Part shown: piece by piece, positions 22,004 through 34,024 of the stretch
Layout: the number at the start of each line of letters is the position of its first letter
Position numbering within the stretch: position 1 is the stretch's first letter
Assembly (NCBI RefSeq): GCF_030272615.1
Contig: NC_081415.1
Coordinates: 268,881,425-268,945,424, forward strand
Length of the DNA: 64,000 nt
Origin: Cryptomeria japonica
Lineage: Eukaryota; Streptophyta; Pinopsida; Cupressales; Cupressaceae
Direction of reading: 5' to 3'
Made by a program: the position numbers and the translations under genes
The notes under the pieces: model-generated
Told to the model about the DNA's origin: nothing
The model's input: the letters and a program-made list of their open reading frames with translations, nothing else
Databases searched by the model: none

Positions 22004-23060
22004 CTACCCCAAAACTGCTTCTATTGCAAAATCAGATACATCGATATGAATGTGAAAAGGAATTGACCAATCGGGTCCTTTAAGTATAGGGGCCTGGGTT
22101 AAGGCTCCTTTTAGTTTAGAAAATGCTTCTTCACATGGAACTGTCCATTCAAACTCAGCATCCTTTGTCAATAGAGAATACAATGGCCCTTCATTTTTAC
22201 TAAAGTCCTTGATAAATCTTCTATAGTACCCTGCATGGCCTAGAAAACTTCTTACATCCTTTTGTTTAACAGGGACAAGAAGAGAAAGTACTACTTCAAT
22301 TTTAGTTGGATCTACTTGAATACCTGATTGAGAAATACGATGCCCCAACACTATTCCTTCTTGCATCATCATAAAACATTTTTCACTATTTAGGGATAAA
22401 TTGTGATCTTCACACCATTGCAACACTTTGGTCACATTTTGTAATGCCTCCTTAAATGTAGTCCCATAAGTAGTAAAGTCATCCATGTAAATTTCCATAC
22501 AATCATGGGATATGTCTAAAAATATATTGAGGACAACCCTTTGAAAGGTTGCAGGAGCATTGCATAAACCAAAAGGGAGGACTAAATAGGCATATGTGCC
22601 CCAAGGGTAGGTAAAGGTGATCTTTTCCTGATCTGCCTGAGCTATTCTGATCTGATTATAACCACTAAACCCATCCAAAAATGAAAAGTATTGCTTACTT
22701 GCTAGAGAATCTAACACTTGATCTATGAATGGAAGTGGGAAGTGATCCTTTTTGGTAGTAGTGTTGAGCTCCCTATAGTCCACACAAACTCTCAATTTCC
22801 TTCCTTTCTTTGGAACTATAACCAGAGGAGAAACCTATTGACTATCTGAAATAGGGTAAATGAATCCTGCATGAAGCAACTTTTGTAGTTCCTCTTTAAC
22901 TATTTCCCTTAAAGTGGGATTAATCCTTCGTTGAGGCTGTCTAATTGGTTTACAATCTTCTCTGATATAAATCCTATGGGTACACAATGTAGGATTTAAT
23001 ATTTTAATATCATGATAATCCCATGCGAAATCTTGTTGTTGGACTTTGAGTAATTATGTT
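22004..23060 (-). pseudogene. GY1 reverse transcriptase
   Basis: The frame opens in the N-terminal region (HRIYIREDCKPIRQPQRRI, LQKLLHAGFIYPISDSQ). It meets a TAG at 22835-22837 where Athila relatives have Trp (SQ*VSPLVIVPKK), and then runs open for 263 codons: LRVCVDYRELNTTTKKDHFP, FSFLDGFSGYNQI, LPFGLCNAPATFQR, the catalytic EIYMDDFTTYG (YMDD intact), EGIVLGHRISQSGIQVD and RSFLGHAGYYRRFIKDFSK. It is the best preserved part of GY1 and the main basis for the Athila assignment. Confidence 0.9.
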
Positions 23061-23425
23061 AATGATAATCTTTGATCTACTACTAATTGACTATTGATAT
23101 TAAGATTTCTTCTTGAAGCAACCTCTATTTGAGTTACTGACTCAACATTAGATATTTCAAACAGACAAGAGGTTTGAATCTCCTGTGGTAGCAATGTGTG
23201 AAACATATATGTGGCTGCAAGAGAATCTAAAGAGCCTGTAGATGGAAGAAGAGTATGTAGAGGACTTACTGGTATACCCAGTGATAGTTGAGCTGCTCCA
23301 TAATGATTTCTTATGATGTTAGAGAGTACTGTATCATCCTCCTAAAGTGTTATGAATGGTTCCCTTGCTAACATCATTAGTTGTTGAACAAAATTAATTT
23401 CCTCTGCTTCTTCTCCTATGTCTGG

Positions 23426-24013
23426 TCATACTACTTGCTCTTGATCAAGTTGTGGTTGTGTTGGGGAATAGTGTGCAAGTGTTTTAGTAGTAATACCATC
23501 TGAAATTGTCATATCTCTTGATATGCAACCTATATATGCATCAGTTGTTGCAAGCCAAGGTCTTCCCAAAATAATTGGATATCCACCTAATGTTGCCTTA
23601 GGAGAGAGGATTATAAAATCAACCGGATATTCCCAAGAATCTAATGTGACAACAATATCTTCAACCATCCCTTCAGGCCGAACAATAGAGCTATCAGCAA
23701 GCTGCAGGATCATTGGAGTTGATCTAAGACTGGTAATGTTGAGTTGCTGCATGACATCCTTAGTCATCACATTTATGGCTGTTCCTAAGTCTATCAAGGA
23801 ATTTTTAATTTGAGTTCCATTAATAACTACCTTCACAATAGGGCTACCTGGATCAGAATATTTAGGGACGACAATTTTTCCTAACATAATATCAACCAAT
23901 TGTCCTACTACATGCATTGTTTTTGGGTCTTTTTTCTTTCTCCCTGGTTTCTTCAAACATGGCTCTTTAATAGCTTTTCCATATATAAGAATGTCTTTAA
24001 TAACTTTAAACAA
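23426..24013 (-). pseudogene. GY1 aspartic protease region
   Basis: This is the open protease frame of the polyprotein. The active-site box is DLGTAINVM (about 23770-23795), followed by LQLADSSIVRPEGMVEDIVV, the hydrophobic PVDFIIL and the closing ILGRPWLATTDAYIG. Thr replaces the Ala/Ser seen in most relatives at the third position of the box. It would cleave Gag-Pol. Stops separate it from gag upstream and reverse transcriptase downstream. Confidence 0.85.
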
Positions 24014-24040
24014 TGGAATATTGACATATATATGTTTTAG

Positions 24041-25755
24041 CTAAACTATAATATCAAAAGCTATATCACCTTGCTGCCTAGACACTTCTACATGTAATCT
24101 TTGAGGAAATGGGGGAGTTCTTACATGTGTATCTGAAGTTTCAAATTGTTGAACCTGCTTAGGGTTTCCAAGTTTATCAGGTATGGTTTCTTGAGCAGTC
24201 TCCTCTAATGGTAACTCTATTATGATTGGAGAAGATGGAGTAGGCAATGTTGTCCCTGGTCATAAATGAATATCACTTATATTGAGAGAGTATACAAGAT
24301 AGTTGTTAGGATCAGTCGAAAAAATTTGTTGTTGTTATGGTTTGTTATTTGGATTTGGCACGGGCTGAGTTAGCAGTTGGGTTGGCTTGGATGGAGTTGC
24401 ATTAGGAGTTGGTGGCATTAAAGACAGTTGTTGGGACTGTTGTTGTGGTTGCAAGAAACCTGATGACCAGTTTACCCATTACTGTCCTCCCCTCCATTAT
24501 GGTGATTGTTTCCAGTTACCTTGAGGGGGAGACTGATTCCCTTGTGGTTGTTGCCATTGAGATGAGGGACTCTGATAATTAGCCCAAGGGTTTTGAGAAT
24601 TATTCCAAGACTGAGGAGTATAATTTCCAAAATTTTGTGAATATGGAGGTTGCCACTAATTGTTTTGTGCATTGAAGTTCATATAAGGATTGGAAAATGA
24701 CAATGGATCTTGTGGCATACCTTGTCTTAGAGGCCAAGGCTTTCATTGTGCAACATAAAAGAGTTGTTCATCACCTCCATAGACAAGCGTGAAATCTGGG
24801 GAACTCTGTTGGCTATCAATTTTAGCTAACTATTTGCATCTACAGTCCTTCTTTTGTCGACAATGAGGACAAAATTCAGCAGGCATAGCCTCTGCCTCCT
24901 CATGCTTCTTCTTTCCCTAAAGTGTATCCAATTGGGTAGCCATATTATTAATTATATCCTCTTTAAAATCCTTCAACAAATGAGTTGTTTCCATTCTTGA
25001 AACTGTTGAAGATGACTTTGCAATTGAAGAACCAGGCCTATAGTGTCTTCCCCTTTTGGTTGCAGCTCTGGAGTACTTTTGATAGATTTGTCTAATGTCA
25101 TCCCATTGAACTTGAGTAATATCTCCTCCTCCCATTAGATCGAAGGAGTCAACACAATCATCATTGATGCCCCTTAGAAAAATCAACCTCATAGAATCTT
25201 CACTTAGAGTACTATGCTTGGATTTCCTGACACTAAATAAAAACCTTTTCAAATAGTCTTCCAAGCTTTCATCTTCTTTTTGTGTCATCCTGAAGATATC
25301 ATCACCATGTCGGTCCATTCCCCTGCAATAATCTTTATACTTGTCCAAGAAGTTTGTCTTCATCTCCTCCCAGGTAGTGATTGCATCTCTTCCTAAACTC
25401 ATAAACCATCTCAAGGAAGATATTTCAAAGTAGTAGGGAATAACTTGAATTTATGAGCGTCAGTGGTATAATCATAACTTTTGCAAAGGATATCAAATTC
25501 AAACAAAAAGGTATTTGGATCTTCTGTTACCAATCCATGAAATTTTGGAAGCGAAGAAGCTGGTATGTTTTTCAAATTTGCATTATCATGCTGGACAAGA
25601 ATGGGAAACTCAAATGTTGGGTTTACAGGTGGAGGTGGAGGATTTGCTGTCATTGGTCCTTGATAAATGACTAGAGGTAAAATGTTTTGTTCAGGAGGGT
25701 CGTTTAGGAAGTCTAGGTCTCCTTCTGACAAATTAAAGACACCTCTATTTAGCAC
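24041..25755 (-). pseudogene. GY1 gag
   Basis: This is the capsid-like Gag. An N-terminal part (25411-25755) contains FHGLVTEDPNTFLFEFDILC. After a frameshift near 25415 the retrotransposon-gag core continues: LRWFMSLGRDAITTWEEMK, FLDKYKDYCRG, EDESLEDYLKRF and LRLIFLRGI-like (24917-25414). Downstream there is a Cys-rich patch (CPHCRQKKDCRCK, about 24840-24870) that does not fit a standard CCHC knuckle. Next is a Gln/Asn/Gly-rich low-complexity part (24330-24700) and a short open piece (24041-24247) leading to the protease. Several stops interrupt it. Confidence 0.8.
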
Positions 25756-25946
25756 ATAAGTTTCTGCATAAGAGTTTACTTTAGGTACTTGATCTGATCT
25801 TATATCTTGAGTGGAATGCGAGGGAAGAAATATTCCTAGTGCATCTCTCCTCCTCCTATGTATGCAGATTAATGAAGAAAATTCAAAGAGCTAATTAAGA
25901 AAACTTAGAAAGTAATGGTTACAACAGGTTCTTAGCTTGGCACCAT

Positions 25947-25967
25947 CCCTAACAACAGTGCCAAAAA
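25947..25967 (-). promoter_or_regulatory. GY1 primer binding site
   Basis: On the minus strand TTTTTGGCACTGTTGTTAGGG directly follows the 5' LTR. It is a decayed form of the TTTGGCGCCGTTGCCGGGGA-type site found in Athila and Tat elements (tRNA-Asp in those families). Confidence 0.7.
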
Positions 25968-27192
25968 TATTGGTCCTCATAACTGGAATGGAAACTAGGT
26001 AATAAAACATGATTCAAAGATTAAATATCCTTGAATAGCTAACTTTCCTGTGGCAAAGTCTCATTTATTTATCAACCAGGGATGTAAAATTGAAATGGGT
26101 CAGCACTGTATGTGCACCAAGTTCATATCGCAACCATTCTAGATTACTACATGAAAGGAAATTCTTCTAAAGTAAACACGCAGAATCTCAATGAACTAAT
26201 ACTTAATCTTACAACTAGAAATTACTTTAAACAACTATTGTTAAATGATAAAGTTTTGGCAAGCAATAGGAACTACTCTGTTGTTGTGGCTGCAGGAACA
26301 AACACAGGAATTGTTTCTAATGGCTACAGGAACAGACAATTGTAGAAACAACTATTACAGAAGTATGAAAACTAATTGGAACATACAAAGGATTACTCAC
26401 CAAGTGGGCCCCCTTGAGTGGGTATCTCCAAAACTTCAGATTACAATTGTTTAAGCATTCAAAATCATATCGATCTCTTTATTTCATCTTGACTGTGAAA
26501 AATACATAAAATACCAAAAGATTATGTGTTACAAATATTATATTGTTCTTTACTATCCTCGAGAGGAGAGAGATCCCTTTATTTATAAGAAAACTTATAA
26601 CAAATTTCTAACTGATCGACCACATTCCTACGGAATAGGTGAATAGGATTTATTAACAAGAGAAGAAAAAGAAGTCAGCATAGGAAAACAGAACAACATT
26701 TGTCCTGCAACTAAGAAAATATAGCATGACTCACTTCCTGGATCTAAGCTCCACTAAGAACGGTTATAAATGTTTTCATAAATCAGCCTGTTGAAGAACC
26801 GGTCAAGTGGTTTCGATCATGTCTGCATTCCTCTGATTGGGTCTGCATTGCAATTATATACTTGATGCTCCTTTAAACTACCATTTAGTCTTTACTTCAC
26901 CTTTGTTGACCCTGCATCATGATATTAATGTGCACAACAAACATGTGTATATACTAATGCTAACATGATATAATGTAAACCATATTTAAAATTAATTTTA
27001 GATATTTGCATAGATAGATCATTTAAAACCATTGTATGACATCCTTAGGTATAAGTTACACCAGTTCCAAAAACACTTAAAAAGTATCAACTTAGGAGAG
27101 TATTATAATCCAAATGTCATCTAATCACAAGGCCTAGGTAGGAGTATTATATCAAAAATATATCAAAATAGAGCCATTATTTAGGCTCATCA
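25968..27192 (-). repeat. GY1 5' LTR
   Basis: On the plus strand it runs from TATTGGTCCTCAT (the terminal TG has changed to TA) to GGCTCATCA. It carries an extra ~14 bp near 26630 relative to the other LTR. It is flanked by TCTCT at 27193-27197. Confidence 0.9.
26580..26587 (-). promoter_or_regulatory. TATA box of GY1 5' LTR
   Basis: TATAAATA on the minus strand lies just upstream of a GGGATCTCTCTCC-type segment. The same box is at 16680-16687 in the other LTR and at 56967-56974 in the solo LTR, and its conservation suggests it is the LTR promoter. Confidence 0.5.
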
Positions 27193-27197
27193 TCTCT
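27193..27197. repeat. Target-site duplication, right copy, GY1
   Basis: TCTCT, identical to 16063-16067. Confidence 0.9.
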
Positions 27198-27781
27198 CTA
27201 GATTTTTTCCTCCAATGTATTTCTTCCCTTTTCAATATTTCATTGAGTTCTTCCTTAAGCATCTTTTCTATCAAGAAATTCAAATTATCCATTCCTCTAT
27301 TGATCACAACTTCATTGATCCTTTTAAGTTCAACCTCTACTCTTCTTTTTTCAACAAAAGTATTTTTGAATTGTTCTTGATTCCATCCTTTGAGTTTTGA
27401 TTTACATTTTAACATCTTGCATAATTTGTAGAGATGTGAGTTATTTCCCACATCAATCTCATTCCACCAAGTTGCAGTCAAATTTTGTAATCTGGAATCT
27501 TTGGTCCACATTTTCTTGAACTTGAAAGGGATACCTCCCCCAGGGTGACAAGGTGATGTTGTAAGTTGAACAGGAAAGTGATCTGAACCTATAAGAGGAA
27601 GGATGGAAGTTTCCATAAGAGGACTTTGCATAATACAATCCCCATACATCAGAAACCTATCTAGCCTTTCAGCGATATTAGTGAATCCTTCCAAGTGTAA
27701 AGGCCATTCTTTAGAATAATGTCCATGAGCTGATTTTGATCCACAAATCGTTGAAAACCCCTTTGAACTGAATTAGGCCTC

Positions 27782-27786
27782 TGGAT
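27782..27786. repeat. Target-site duplication, left copy, CO1
   Basis: TGGAT, identical to 35584-35588. Confidence 0.9.
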
Positions 27787-29329
27787 TGTTGGCATTTGGC
27801 ATTATAACAGACAATGGGAGATTGTTGGCATTTCAATAAGGATATTGAGAAGGTTGTTGATGATTATGGATATAACTGATTAAGGATGTTTACTGTCTTG
27901 ATATTATTATTTTGTCATTGATGTCAAGAAATTGATTTTCTAATTCAGTATGATGTTGCCATATCTTGAGAAGTATGATTTGAAGAGTATAAAGATGTCG
28001 GTAAAAGACACAGAAAGAATATGATGAATAAGGGGATGAATAAGGTATTCAATGGGCAACTATTACCGAATCAGACAATGATGAGATCTTGATGTTTAGA
28101 TTGTTTTAACATCATACATATGTTGTAAATTGTAAGGTTAATACTATACTATGTTACCGAGCAAAGAATCTAGTCGGTAAACACTAAGGAACCTAGTTGG
28201 TAAACCCTAAGGTTATCGCTATCGGTTAATGAAGGTGGAATGTCTACCGAGTGAAGTTTAGTATCCACCGAGTTGTTACCGAGTTGTAACCGAGCTGTAA
28301 CAGAATACATTAAATGGTTACATGCATTATTTAATGAAGGAAGCTGATGAGCTAGAACTGATTAAATGATTGGTATGTCATGCATGAAGTTTGTTAATGA
28401 ATATATGGCAAAGGAAAATTGGCATGAAGATCTACAGCTCAGATTGAACCGCAATATCCTAGCACAAGTTCCAAGAAATGTATGCAAGTCCCAAGGCAAG
28501 GTAAAATGTTTTCAGATCGAAGGATACATTGAACTTGGTCAAAGATTGAAGATCTGATGGCTATGATTGATCATGGGAAAAGTGATCAAGGAGATTAAGC
28601 GGTTAGCTAATTGTTTATAAATAGGGAACTGTTGATAAACAATGCATGCGGGAAAATGTATGCATAGGGATGCAACATACAGATTACCGAGCATAGGAGC
28701 TTGAAGACCTGTTTGAATAATAGAGTATAGAAGCCTAGCAGATGGACAAGATTAGTTCTATGTCTAGATTGTATTGAGCAAATAAGAATCTTCTTTAGCA
28801 TTTTAGATATGAAGTTGTAGATAGATTTTTATTACTGTTATTTTGTAAAAGTAACAGAAAATCTCTTAACTCAGTGGACTTAACAGCCTTATTTGTAAAA
28901 CCCTCTAGCAAGGTGACATTCTGATTGAGTGTTTGAAATCTTTTAACAAGGTTACTTCTAACAAGGTGAAGATCCTAACAGATCTGAGGGAAATCCCTTA
29001 ACCGGGTAACATCTAGCAATGTTTGTAATATTTAACAGGATTTACTTTTAACTGAGCATACTCTAGAAGAGTATATTTCTTAGTGGGTCTAAAATCCCAC
29101 AATGGTTTTTCCCTATTTGGGTTTCCACGTTAAATCTGGTGTTATGAGGTTTATGATGTTTATATGCTTTTGAGTTTGCATGTTTAGCAGTTTTCGTTAT
29201 ATTACTGAAGTATATGTTACCGAGGTTGAATCTGATGTTTTTATGGAAGATTAACTTTGTATGATTCACCCCCCCCTCTCATCTTGTCGGCTATTGGATC
29301 TATACTTACATTAAGTATCAGAACTATCA
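27787..29329 (+). repeat. CO1 5' LTR
   Basis: It runs from TGTTGGCATTTGGC to GAACTATCA. GGGAGATTGTTGGCATT recurs 36 bp into the LTR (27816-27832), copying the polypurine/LTR-start junction. It contains TATAAATA at 28616-28623 and a C-tract near 29270. Confidence 0.9.
28616..28623 (+). promoter_or_regulatory. TATA box of CO1 5' LTR
   Basis: TATAAATA followed by GGGAACTG is present in both LTRs (also 34865-34872). It is the probable core promoter. Confidence 0.5.
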
Positions 29330-29331
29330 AT

Positions 29332-29343
29332 AGGTATCAGAGC
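29332..29343 (+). promoter_or_regulatory. CO1 primer binding site
   Basis: AGGTATCAGAGC starts two bases after the LTR end. It differs in one base from TGGTATCAGAGC, the complement of the initiator tRNA-Met 3' end. Confidence 0.85.
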
Positions 29344-29393
29344 TTTGGACTCCAGAAGAAAAGTTTAAAGGTACTTGAGGCAAAGATCCAAAG

Positions 29394-30392
29394 ATGTATA
29401 AGAGGGATGCACCGAAGCTGAACAAGTCAAGTTTCTCTACATGGTAGAAAAGGATGAAGTTGCACCTATCAGGAGTTGGAGAATATGTTGTATATTATCT
29501 GGAGAATGATTTCATCACACCGAGCACCTATCCATTGACAATGGAAGAAATAAAGGCAAAGCAAGAACATATCCAAGCAATGATTGAAATAACATCTGCA
29601 TTGATCGACTCAAAGTTTAATGATCTAGAAGGCTGCAATGATGCAAAGGCTATGTGGGATAAGCTCATATCAGTATATGGAGGTGATGGACATATTCAAA
29701 GAGAAAAATTAGATAGTCTAAGAAGACAACTTGAATCTATGAGGATGAATGAAGGTGAGAACATAACCCAGTACAGTACAAGACTAAAGGAGATTGTAAA
29801 TCAAATCAAAGGAGCAGGTGGAACTATTGAAGAAAAGGATATAATAAGTAAGTTGTTAAGAACCCTTCTACCGGCTTATGCAATCTGAGTCTCTGCAATC
29901 AATGAATTGAGGTCTGTATCTAATATGTCAGTTTCTTTAGATGCTAATATTGGTAAGCTACATGCATTTGAGTTATGTAACTTTGATAACAGTGGATCTT
30001 CGGTAAATAAAGTTGACTCTACATTTAGTTCTTTTCATCTTGATGAATCCAATGATTACAATGAAAGAAAGTATAAGTACTCTGAAGGAGATCATAGTGG
30101 AGCAAGTGAAATATTTCGCAAGAACATGGAAGAAGTACACAAACTGTATGAGGAAATCAGAAAGCAAGAAGAGTTTGAAGCACTATTAGCCAGAAGGTTA
30201 CCAAGAGGCAAAGGTAAGTATAAAGGAAAACTACCTTTGAAATGTTTCAATTGTGATAAGATAGGACATATGGCTTCTAACTGTCCTGACAAAGAATCTA
30301 CTGAAAAGAGAAATTACCAAGATGACAGACAGAAAAACAATCATTACAGAGGACACCGAGACTCGAAAGAAGAGATAGAAAGACATGCTTAA
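29394..30392 (+). pseudogene. CO1 gag
   Basis: Capsid and nucleocapsid protein of a copia element. The ATG at 29394 opens MYKRDAPKLNKSSFSTW, then TAG at 29445-29447 where CAG (Gln) is expected. The UBN2-type core follows (MTIEIT-like helices, DAKAMWDKLISVYGGDGHIQ, MRMNEGENITQYSTRLKEI, DIISKLLRTLLPAYAI), a TGA at 29886-29888 at the position where CO2 has Arg, and an intact knuckle CFNCDKIGHMASNC at 30243-30284. A frameshift near 30390 joins it to the protease region. It is closely similar in layout to gag of CO2 and CO4. Confidence 0.88.
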
Positions 30393-31030
30393 TAACTGAT
30401 CAGGAATCCAATGATGATAAATTAGATGAAACTGATACAAAGGAAGTAGTTTATGTGGCTATCAAAGATGGATCAGGTGAAGAAAGGTATGAAGAAAAAT
30501 CCCTAATATCTCACATAAATACTAATGATTCTTGGATCATAGATAGTGGATGCTCACATCTTATGATAGGTGATAAACACAAGTTTGTTATGTTAGAAGA
30601 CTATGATGGAGGCTATGTAAGATTTGGTAATGAAGCACCATGTCTAGTAAGAGGTAAAGGATCTATAACACTTCTTGACAATTCAAGATGCAATGATGTT
30701 TATTGGGTTGAAGGTTTGAAATACAATTTGTTGAGTGTAGCATGGCTAAACAATACATGTTACCGAATAGAATTTTAGAAAGGAATTGTCAAATTTCATG
30801 ACAAGAATGGAAAGTTAGCTGCTACCGGGACACAAACAAAAGGTAACACATTTCACCTTGACTCAACTCGGAACAAGTGTCTGTATGCAAAGATAGACGA
30901 TACATGGTTATGCCATAAAAGGTTTTGTCATGTAAATTTTGATAATCTGAACAAAATAAGTAAGAAGCACCGAGTAAGAGGTCTATCGAGTCTTGAAAAG
31001 CCTTAGAATGCTATGTGTTGAGGATGCCAG
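30393..31030 (+). pseudogene. CO1 protease and pre-integrase region
   Basis: After a frameshift the polyprotein continues as CLITDQESND... to the protease box SWIIDSGCSH (about 30533-30560), whose catalytic Asp is intact. It then runs to YVRFGNEAPCLVRGKGSI and DVYWVEGLKYNLLSVAWL. Past a stop at about 30776 the GAG-pre-integrase region LWHRRFCHVNFDNL-like follows (here TWLCHKRFCHVNFDNL, about 30902-30950). Further stops are at 31004-31006 (TAG) and 31019-31021 (TGA) before the integrase Cys pair, whose first Cys is kept in AMC. Confidence 0.85.
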
Positions 31031-31516
31031 ATGGGTAAAATGACAAGATCAAGCTTTACAAGTAAGTTTTACACTTCCAAGGGAATTTTAGATCTTGTGC
31101 ACACTGATCTTTGTGGTCCTATGAAAGTTCAAATTTATTATGGTGATAAATATTTCATATTATTTGTGGATGACTATTCAAGGATGATGTCAGTAATGTT
31201 TTTAAAAGAAAAATTAGAAGCTTTTCAAATGTTTAAATGGTACAAGGTAAGAGTTGAAAATGAAACAGGAAGACAACTGAAATGTCTTAGATCAGATAGA
31301 AGAGGAGAGTTCACATCTGATGAGTTCAACTTATTCTGCAATGATCATGGCATTAAAAGACAAGTCTCTGCACCGAGAAATCCACAGCAAAATGGAATAG
31401 CTGAGAGAAGAAACAGATCTATTATGGATTGTACCAAAACCCTGATGATTGAAAAGAAAGTGCCACAAACATTTTGGAGAGAAGCAATAAGCACGGCAGT
31501 TTACACCCTGAACTGA
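31031..31516 (+). pseudogene. CO1 integrase core
   Basis: An open stretch of 161 codons holds the retroviral-type integrase core. All three catalytic residues are visible: Asp in VHTDLCGP (about 31100-31125), Asp in CLRSDRRGEFTSDEF (about 31285-31330) and Glu in QQNGIAERRNRS (about 31387-31425). The frame ends at TGA 31514-31516 in TLN*VQLKK, where the sister elements suggest Trp (TGG to TGA). The integrase C-terminal region and linker continue past it to about 31990 with further breaks. Confidence 0.9.
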
Positions 31517-31991
31517 GTACAACTGAAGAAAGGTACTTTGAAGACACCATATGAAATTTGGTATGACAAGGAACCTAATGTAAGTTATTTTAAAATCTTT
31601 GGAAGTAGATGCTATGTACACAAAGATGATAGAAATGGCATGTTTGATCTAGAAAAGTGAAGAAGGAACATTTCTAGGTTATTCTTCTAGAAGCAAAGCA
31701 TTTAAATGTTTGAACAAATCATCTAACAAAATAGTAGAAAGTGCAAATGTGAAAATTGATGAATTTGCAGAAAGAAATGATGAAGGAAATTCCAAAGAAC
31801 CAGAAGATTATGATGAATTTGTCTATGTTCAACTAACAAGTCCTACCGAGAAAACTGTTGAAGAAAATGAAGAGAATATCTAGTTACCGAGTGATGAAGA
31901 AGATCATACAGAGCCTACCAAGCCTGTATTAGCCAAGTATGTCAAAAGACATCATGCACCAAGTCAGATTATAGGAGATAAGGATGATCCA

Positions 31992-33579
31992 GTGATGACA
32001 AGGAACAAACTGAGACAAAACACATGTCTGATATCTGAATTTGAACCGAGAATAGTGAAAGAGGCATTTAACAGTGAAGATTGGATAAATGCTATGACAG
32101 AAGAGATTGATCAAATCAAGAAGAATGACACATGGACACTAATCCCAATACCGAAGGACAAAAATGTAATCGGTACAAAGTGGATTTTCAAAAACAAGCT
32201 AAATGAAAAAGGTGAGGTCATTCGAAATAAAGCAAGACTAGTATGCAAAGGTTATGCTCAAGAAGAAGGAATTGATTATGGTGAAACTTTTGTACCTGTG
32301 GCTAGACTTGAAGGAGTAAGAACATTGTTGGCATATGCTACTTTCAAAAACTTCAAGGTATATCAAATGGATGTCAAATCTACATTTCTAAATGGAATAT
32401 TAGAAGAAGAAGTTTTTATTGAACAACCTGAAGGATTTGTTGAAGACAAGAGTAAAGATCGGGTATGTAAATTGAACAAGGCATTATATGGTCTGAAACA
32501 AGCACCTAGAGCATGGTATGAAAGATTGCACTCTTATTTGATTAAGATTGGTTTTATAAGGACAAGTGAGAACAACAATATGTACATGAAGAATGATGAA
32601 AAATGGAATACTGATCTCAGCCATATTTGTTGATGATATTATATTTTGTGGAAATGACTCTTTATGCAAGAACTTTGGAAATGAAATGAGCAAAGAATTT
32701 GAGATGTCATTAGTCAGTGAGATAAAGTATTTTATAGGTTTACATATACTACAAATGAAAAATGAGATTTTCATTACTCAATCCAAGTACATAAAGGAAA
32801 TATTGAACAAATTTGGTAAGGAGGATTCAAAACCAGTAAGTACTCCTATGACTACCAACTATAAACTATCAAAGAATGATGAATCTGCATCTATTGATGA
32901 GACACTTTACCAATCCATGATTGGAAAGTTGCAATATGTTGTTCACAGTAGACCAAACATAGCACATGCAGTAGGTATAGTTGCAAGATTCTTTGTAGAT
33001 CCTAAGGAAACACACATGACAACAATCAAAAGATTTTTTAGATACTTCAAAGGCACGGAGGATTATGGCTTAGTATATCAAAAAGGAAATGATTTTGATT
33101 TAAAAGTTTATACTAATGCTGATTGGGCAGGCAACATTGATGACAAGAAAAGCACGAGTGGAGGAGCTTTCTTTTTAGGAGAAAGACTAGTGAGTTGGCT
33201 TAGCAAGAAACAAGGATGTGTTTCACAGTCAACAGCAGAAGCTGAATATGTTGTTGTAGCATTGAATTGTACCAACATAGCATGGATCAAACAACTGTTG
33301 GAAGGTATAAATGAGAAAGTTATCGAGCTAGTAACTATATTCTGTGACAATACTAGTGCCATTAACATTTTTAAGAAACCTATTATGCACTCTAAGACAA
33401 AGCACATCTCTATCAAATATCATTATCTTAGAGAAGAAGCTCAAGAGAAGAAAGTGGTGTTGGAGTATGTTAGCACAAAGGAACAAATAGCAGATATCTT
33501 TACCAAGCCACTACCAAGGGACACTTTTGAATATCTCAGAAGTAAGTTAGGGGTCCTACCCCTATCTTCTACTCACTGA
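31992..33579 (+). pseudogene. CO1 reverse transcriptase and RNase H
   Basis: The reverse transcriptase opens with [20 protein letters not shown], then [57 protein letters not shown] and [15 protein letters not shown]. One frameshift near 32600 separates the first 213 codons from the rest, which begins at the catalytic box [12 protein letters not shown] (about 32618-32650). Next are KYIKEILNKFGKED and the RNase H: VYTNADWAGNIDDKKSTSGG, SQSTAEAEYVVVALNCT, DNTSAINIFKKPIMH and the usual end DIFTKPLPRDTFEYLRSKLG, stopping at 33579. Apart from the frameshift this half is nearly intact. Confidence 0.92.
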
Positions 33580-34010
33580 CCGAGTTCGGTGAAAGCATCA
33601 ATTCGATGACTCTATCGAATATCTTTTAAGAGTTGATGCTGATTTACACACTTTAGGATGTTTTCTAAAGGTTTACAGGAAATAGTGTAGGATACAATAC
33701 AAGAAACAGGAATTGAAGACAAAATGCTTTGACTGAGACTAAGTTGACACATTACAGCAGGAATTCACTTCATACAGGAAGAAATTATGTTTTAGTTCTT
33801 TACTTTTTGGCATTGTTGTCAAAGGGGGAGAAGACTAATTGAAAAGATTGAAACTGAAGATTGAAAAAAAGGGGGAGAAGACTGAAGAAAATAGGAGAAG
33901 TCTAATGTATGGGGGAGAAGTCTGTTGACAGCAAGAGAGCATTTCAGTATTTCAGAATCACAGCAATCTGAATCTTTTTAACGTCAAATCAATTGGTTTT
34001 GCCATCAATG
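33580..34010 (+). other. CO1 3' untranslated region with repeated purine motifs
   Basis: The 430 bp between the last stop and the polypurine tract contain three extra copies of a GGGGGAGAAG motif, at about 33823-33832, 33869-33878 and 33910-33918. The first is preceded by GTTGTCAAAG, similar to the CAATGCCAAAG before the functional tract. Confidence 0.75.
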
Positions 34011-34024
34011 CCAAAGGGGGAGAT
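34011..34024 (+). promoter_or_regulatory. CO1 polypurine tract
   Basis: CCAAAGGGGGAGAT directly precedes the 3' LTR start TGTTGGCAT. Confidence 0.85.

Larger units (their letters stand above)
16068..27192 (-). mobile_element. GY1: Athila-like Ty3/gypsy retrotransposon
   Basis: This 11.1-kb minus-strand element has LTRs of 1212 and 1225 bp and the target duplication TCTCT. Order along the minus strand: 5' LTR (25968-27192), PBS, gag, protease, reverse transcriptase, RNase H, integrase, a long extra 3' ORF, polypurine tract, 3' LTR (16068-17279). The reverse transcriptase (GIVLGHRIS, RSFLGHAGYYRRFIKDFSK), the protease (DLGTAINVM) and the TTTGGCACTGTTGTTAGGGA-type PBS point to the Athila clade. 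All frames are broken. Confidence 0.9.
27193..27786 (-). pseudogene. LINE-1 ORF2: endonuclease C-terminus and start of RT linker
   Basis: This piece of ORF2 lies between the CO1 and GY1 insertions. It reads QRPNSVQRGFQRFVDQNQLM at the CO1 junction. After a small frameshift it continues with GFTNIAERLDRFL (about 27640-27690) and LPLIGSDHFPVQL, with the endonuclease His of the SDH motif (about 27560-27600). FKFKKMWTKDSRLQNL and a helical, charged linker end at EEIHWRKKSRE, where GY1 begins. The apurinic-type endonuclease nicks target DNA to prime reverse transcription. Confidence 0.85.

Noticed and set aside
28366-28557. Repeated small ORF in the CO1 LTRs (also 34615-34806)
   Set aside because: Both copies are LTR sequence; the frame has no motif and is duplicated only because the LTR is.
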